Assembly: GCF_022458985.1 (NCBI RefSeq) | Contig: NC_061779.1 | Span: 16,661,001 to 16,725,000, forward strand | Source: Mugil cephalus | Lineage: Eukaryota; Chordata; Actinopteri; Mugiliformes; Mugilidae | Direction of reading: 5' to 3' | Length of the DNA stretch: 64,000 nucleotides | Part shown: positions 59,249 through 64,000 of the stretch, piece after piece | Position numbering within the stretch: the stretch's first letter is position 1 | How the letters are laid out: each line of letters starts with the position of its first letter | Translations under genes and position numbers: made by a program | Notes under the pieces: generated by a model | Told to the model about the DNA's origin: nothing | Seen by the model: the letters and a program-made list of their open reading frames with translations, nothing else | Databases searched by the model: none

Positions 59249-62200
59249 ATGGAGGGGATGATGCTGCTGCTGCTGGAGAAGCTCACCATGGACCCCATGA
59301 CGGCTGGTACAGCGTCTGAAGTCGCCTCTCTTCTGCTACTCCTGCTGCTTCTGTTTTTGCTGCTCGTCACCACCTGGAGCCGAACACACCGGTCGCTCAT
59401 ACCTGGTAAGAGACCAACACCGATGTACAAAACGAGGAGCAAGCACAGTATACACAATAATGCTCTGAAATCTGGTTTTGTGTAAAGTTCTCATGGGATG
59501 GTGCTTTTTTCTAATAATAACTAATACATTTCTAATAAAAATAAGGATGGATAGAGGTTTGAACACCGTAACAATAATTAATATATATGCATACAGATTA
59601 AACTGACTTGGTGATTGTAGGAGTAGCTCACAAGCCAAAAAAGTGTGGGCTGATCTAAGACATCTCTGACAGGGTTTTATTTGGCTCAGGACCAAAATAA
59701 GCATTTGCCAGTGACTTCTGCATTATTAATAAATCTACATATCGCCTCCTCCTAATCCATCTTCTTTACAGAGACGTGTTCAGACTTAACCGTGACCTAT
59801 TAAACTATCTGCTTATTAAATAATTGCCACTTCCTCTCTGTCAGGTCCTTATTTCTTGGCAGGACTCGGCCCGATTCTCTCCTACATCCGATTCATGTGG
59901 TCTGGGATTGGAACAGCATGCAACTACTACAACAACAAATATGGCAGCATTGTCCGAGTGTGGATCAATGGAGAAGAGACTCTCATTTTGAGCAGGTAAA
60001 TCTTCTCAGATAAAACCCCTCCTCCATACTCACTTTGCAGTAAATGTTCGATGCGGTAAAGTCTCATGTGCTTCTTCTCCTGCAGGTCCTCTGCAGTGTA
60101 CCATGTTTTGCGGAGTGCCCACTACACGTCCAGATTCGGGAGCAAAATGGGGCTTGAGTGCGTTGGGATGGAAGGGAAAGGCATAATTTTCAACAATGAT
60201 GTCCCACTCTGGAAGAAAGTGAGGGCGTATTTTGCTAAAGGTGAGCACTTTAAACGGAGACAACAGTTTCACGACTGAGCTTCTGCTTCACCGAGTTACT
60301 GTGTTACAGCTCTGACAGGCCCAGGCCTCCAGAGGACGGTGGGAATCTGTGTCAGCTCCACAGCCAAACACCTAGACCACCTGCAGGACGTGACCGACTC
60401 CTCTGGACACGTGGACGTCCTCAATCTCCTGAGAGCCATTGTGGTGGACATCTCCAACAGGATGTTCCTCAGGGTTCCACTCAATGGTCAGCTGCATGTT
60501 CACTGTACATATACGTCACTACATTTAAACAGTTGTTGCATTGAGGCCTGCGGCTCTTGACTATTTTCTGTTTGCAATAATTCAGAGAAGGACTTGCTGA
60601 TGAAAATCCAAAACTACTTCGAGACCTGGCAAACAGTTCTGATAAAGCCTGACATATTCTTCAGGATGGGATGGCTGTACAACAAGCATAAGAGAGCAGG
60701 GTAAGACCTTTAAAGCAGAGGTCTTCAACGTTTTTCAGGCCATGGACTCCCAAACTGATGGAGAGATTAAGTTAGGGACCCCCTACCTACTAAATGTGTT
60801 CTACATTTATAATATATATTATTATCATTTTGCATTCAATATTAAACTATTCAGATAATACACAGTTGCAAATGCCATAAATATAAACATATCTCTATAT
60901 ACCATGCAGTGGTAGCTTCTCCTCTGCTAATATTGCAGCATGACAGAGTCAGAGTGTAATATGCTGCCTCGTGATTGGCTCAGCAGCGAAAGGGGCGGGG
61001 CCTACCGTGTACAGGAGGCTTAGATTGACAGGTCTCAGCTAGTGCAATTGACTGAAATATAATGGATTCATGTTAATGTGTATTTGAAGAAATTTAAATT
61101 TGTGGCCGAATTTTTTTATAGATTTTTTTAAAATATATATATAAAAATATCTAATCAACCAAAGATTTCCCACCCGCTCCTGCAGCACCTCCACTGACCC
61201 CCTGTTGAATATCTGTGCTTTAAAGCATCACAGTGATTTAATATTTGTTTTTTGTTTTTTTAAATCTAATCTTTGTTTCACTTTTTTGTGGCAACAGCAA
61301 AGAGCTGCAGGATGCGATGGACGCTCTGCTTGACATTAAAAGAAAGATCATTAATGAAACCGAGAAGCTGGATGAGGATTTTGATTTTGCAACAGAGCTC
61401 ATCTTTGCCCAGGTCAGACTACTTTGATGGGCTACATGTGTCACAGTCCTCACACCACTGTGTGTTATCTGCCTCTGGCTGCCACTTGCTCTTTTTCACA
61501 GAACCATGGTGAGCTTTCAGCAGATAACGTCAGACAGTGTGTCCTGGAGATGGTGATAGCGGCTCCTGACACACTCTCCATCAGCCTCTTCTTCATGCTG
61601 ATGCTGCTGAAACAGAACCCAGACGTTGAGATGCAGATAGTGGAGGAGATGAACACCATCCTGAGTTAGTGCAGATTTATAACCCTGTGGCCATCTCACC
61701 GTTAAACTAAAACAAGTAAACCTGTCCTAACAAATAATTCATTTCCAGGTGAAAGAGATGTGCAAAATCTTGATTACCAGGGTTTGAAGGTGCTGGAGAG
61801 TTTCATCAATGAGTCTTTGAGGTTTCACCCAGTGGTTGATTTCACGATGAGGAAGGCTCTGGAGGATGACAACATCGACGGCACGGCAATCAGGAAAGGA
61901 ACCAACATCATTCTTAATATCGGTCTCATGCACAAGACTGAATTCTTCCCCAAACCCAAAGAGTTCAGCCTGATGAACTTTGACAGAACAGTAAGTAAAG
62001 TGTTAAGTAACAATATACGACTCTGGACAACAACCGTTTAGCCTGTACATCCTCTGTTTGCCAGGTGCCCAGTCGTTTCTTCCAGCCCTTTGGCTGCGGT
62101 CCCCGCTCCTGCGTGGGCAAGCACATCGCCATGGTGATGATGAAGGCCATCTTGGTCACTCTGTTGAGCCGTTACACGGTGTGCCCTCGCCAAGGCTGCA

Positions 62201-62316
62201 CCCTCAACAGCATCAAGCAGACCAACAACCTGTCCCAGCAGCCTGTGGAGGATGAGCACAGCCTGGCCATGCGCTTCATCCCTCGAGCAGCACAGCCTCA
62301 GCTCAAACCAATGTGA
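59249..62316 (+). CDS. cyp19a1b: Brain-type aromatase (cytochrome P450 19A1b)
   Basis: ER-membrane cytochrome P450 that converts androgens to estrogens. Coding exons: 59249-59405, 59845-59995, 60086-60240, 60310-60486, 60586-60700, 61298-61412, 61502-61664, 61749-61990, 62065-62316; total 1527 nt, 508 residues (human 503). An N-terminal Leu-rich membrane anchor is followed by the GP hinge (IPGPYF). The I-helix is [14 protein letters not shown] (Thr314 equals human Thr310), the K-helix ESLRFHP, and the heme loop [13 protein letters not shown] has ligand Cys441. The b (brain) paralogue is favoured over ovarian cyp19a1a by [17 protein letters not shown]-type and EKDLLMKI segments, the C terminus [18 protein letters not shown], and the upstream ERE. 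The start is the first ATG after the acceptor; ATGs a few codons downstream are possible alternatives. Confidence 0.95.
60716..61217. mobile_element. hAT-type MITE in a cyp19a1b intron, with 8-bp TSD
   Basis: A 502-bp non-autonomous element. Left end CAGAGGTCTTCAAC, right end (reverse complement) CACAGATATTCAAC, matching hAT terminal repeats. Both sides are flanked by the identical 8-bp duplication CTTTAAAG (60708-60715 and 61218-61225), which fits the hAT nTnnnnAn pattern. Internally it has no coding capacity. It lies between exons 60586-60700 and 61298-61412. Confidence 0.85.
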
Positions 62317-62830
62317 AACACACAAATGCTTTCACACGTCAGATGAAAACATTGTAGGATTGAATACGCTGAAACTCTCATAAGCTCTATAAGAAATGTA
62401 TAACTTTAACAAACCTTTAACAAATGTGAAGACATCAGCTAATGCACAGCAGAGGAATTAGGTTTTCGGGTCCATTTGATGCAATGTCCAGAGAGGATAT
62501 TTGTTGTCATACAGTCTGATTTTACTTTACACTGGCAGTTATGTTTTATAATACACAGTTTATCTTAAACAGGAATTTGCTTCAGTGACCTGACACAGTA
62601 AACACAGCCATGGAAACTACATAACGTTAAGTAGTGTGACACATGCTAAAGAGGTTTAACTTCATGTCTCTTCAATTTTTCCAGATTTTTATTTAAAAAA
62701 AGGGGGTAGTCTGTTCTTTTTATACTTTGAGGATAGAAACTATTTTAGTGAAAGCTAATCAGTTATAATCTGAGCAATACTGTTTTTCAATACTCATTTA
62801 ATAAACACATAAATAAACAGTGTGAGTGTC
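62317..62830 (+). other. cyp19a1b: cyp19a1b 3'UTR
   Basis: Sequence after the cyp19a1b stop with AATAAA signals at 62800-62805 and 62812-62817, giving a 3'UTR of about 0.5 kb. Confidence 0.6.
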
Positions 62831-63596
62831 TGTTTAATAGCTATTAAAAGGCCCACATGTTCTGCTCTACTGAAGAAATAATTAGTGCGACAAAATCAGG
62901 TTAAGTTACATGTGTTGAATTTATTCATAAGTTAGCAGAAAGTAGTGACAGGCACTCCAATAAACATGGACTTTTCTCTGTACCATAGGCACAAACCAAA
63001 CACGCCGTCTTGGCATTAGATCATAAGGCGTAGGGTTAAAGTTTCATTGCTAGCGTCCCATAGCGTCTCATATCAGGACACAGTAGAAGAAGAGAAAACA
63101 AAACAAAACAAAACAAAAAAAACTAAATCCAATTCTCCCTTCAGGCAGGCTGAAACATGACACAGACTGAAAACCACATCTGGCATGAGGATTTCTTTTC
63201 TTTCAGTGAAATGGATATAAAACATTTTCTGTAAGAATATACACACAATAAATATGTTTTTAATACTGCATTGCTACAAAAATATAATAACCAGTGACCA
63301 CTAAAATCCACCCCTTTACAAACTCACTTGCCAGAAAGATGAGTGCATAGATATTGAATCACACAGAAGGCAACTGCTGCAAAACCAAAACATTTTAAAA
63401 ATTGACGACGACATGGAGTGCGATCAGCGCTGCCACGTTTAAGACAAAATACTGTCATGATCTGAGAAATAAATGAAATGTCAGCTTTTTGACAAATTAA
63501 TGTAAACCTCTTTTTTGCTGAAACATCAGCAGTGAAGACTAATGGGTTGGCTTTTGACAGCAGCTACTTGTATATTTGCTATGAAGACAGGTAGAG
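62831..63596. other. Downstream region without recognised gene
   Basis: AT-rich sequence with an (AAAAC)n stretch near 63096-63122. It could be the 3'UTR of a gene beyond the window, but nothing proves it. Confidence 0.4.
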
Positions 63597-63800
63597 TATG
63601 TTAAAGGACCAATGTGTAAAGGTTAGTGCCATCTAGTGGTGAGGTTGCAGATTTAAAACAAGTGAAAGCACCCCCCTCCACTCTCCCACATATGATAGTT
63701 TCAATGTAAAAATGCAAAAGGTGCCCTCTAGAGCCAGTGTTTGTTTTATACTGGATGTTCATTGGTCATTTACGGTTTGTTGTAAGACAATCAAATGCTA
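63597..63800. mobile_element. Dispersed fish repeat fragment (MITE-like)
   Basis: Starts TTAAAGGACCAATGTGTAAA and continues with TGCCATCTAGTGGTGAGG, a CCCCTCC-rich part and CTCTAGAGCCAGTGTTTG. I recognise this combination as a common interspersed element of percomorph genomes; the family name is not known to me. The right end is not found. It carries a CTCF-like motif on the minus strand (63626-63644). Confidence 0.5.
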
Positions 63801-64000
63801 CAAGTAATTGTCATTTTGTTCTGGGGCCTTTTCCATACGAAGCAAAACAAGATTGTGTCAGATCAGAACAGATTTCTGATTTAATCAAGCAGGTAAATGA
63901 AAGCCTGACGCTAAGCTGGTGTTTTTTATGTGGAGTAGGGCCGAGTATTATTGGTAAAAAAAAAAAAAAAAACTCAATGATGACACTTTCTGATAAGTCT
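63801..64000. other. Unassigned end of window
   Basis: No feature apart from an A run at about 63955-63972. Confidence 0.4.

Overview
The window is chromosomal DNA from a teleost fish, most likely a percomorph. The evidence is intron-rich vertebrate genes with GT-AG introns, a brain-type fish aromatase (cyp19a1b), an intron-less fibin, and fish-typical LINE tails and hAT-type MITEs. No prokaryotic, viral or CRISPR features were seen. I rebuilt nine protein genes exon by exon; in every complete gene the exon lengths sum to an open frame.

Layout. On the + strand: the 3' half of ano3 (1.5-5.9 kb, with a long 3'UTR to about 9.2 kb) and single-exon fibin (16.2-16.8 kb). On the - strand: tmem178b (21.0-22.6 kb). 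On the + strand: spi1/PU.1 (24.1-26.3 kb) and prc1 (27.6-32.3 kb). On the - strand: ubap1l (32.9-35.3 kb, tail-to-tail with prc1), clpx (37.4-44.8 kb) and gliomedin gldn (46.2-56.9 kb). On the + strand: cyp19a1b (58.2-62.3 kb), head-to-head with gldn. The gene content mixes neighbours that in human lie on 11p (ANO3, FIBIN, SPI1) and 15q (PRC1, UBAP1L, CLPX, GLDN, CYP19A1); this comparison is from memory. The genes are independent units with no operon logic. Their roles run from ion and lipid transport and development through myeloid transcription, cytokinesis, ESCRT sorting and mitochondrial proteolysis to node of Ranvier assembly and estrogen synthesis.

The most unusual structure is gldn. 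Between a very short collagen stretch (13 Gly-X-Y triplets) and the C-terminal olfactomedin domain lies an array of about 20 short phase 1-1 exons. They encode a Ser/Thr/Asn-rich stalk with about 18 N-glycosylation sequons. The exons fall into a few repeating types, five of them have been duplicated again as a block of about 1.4 kb, and dead exon copies sit between live ones. The predicted protein is about 942 residues, against roughly 550 for human gliomedin. The first gldn splice donor also abuts the pentanucleotide tail of a LINE insertion.

Upstream of cyp19a1b there is a perfect 13-bp estrogen response element, a TATA box and a probable non-coding first exon, the arrangement expected for the estrogen-autoregulated brain aromatase.
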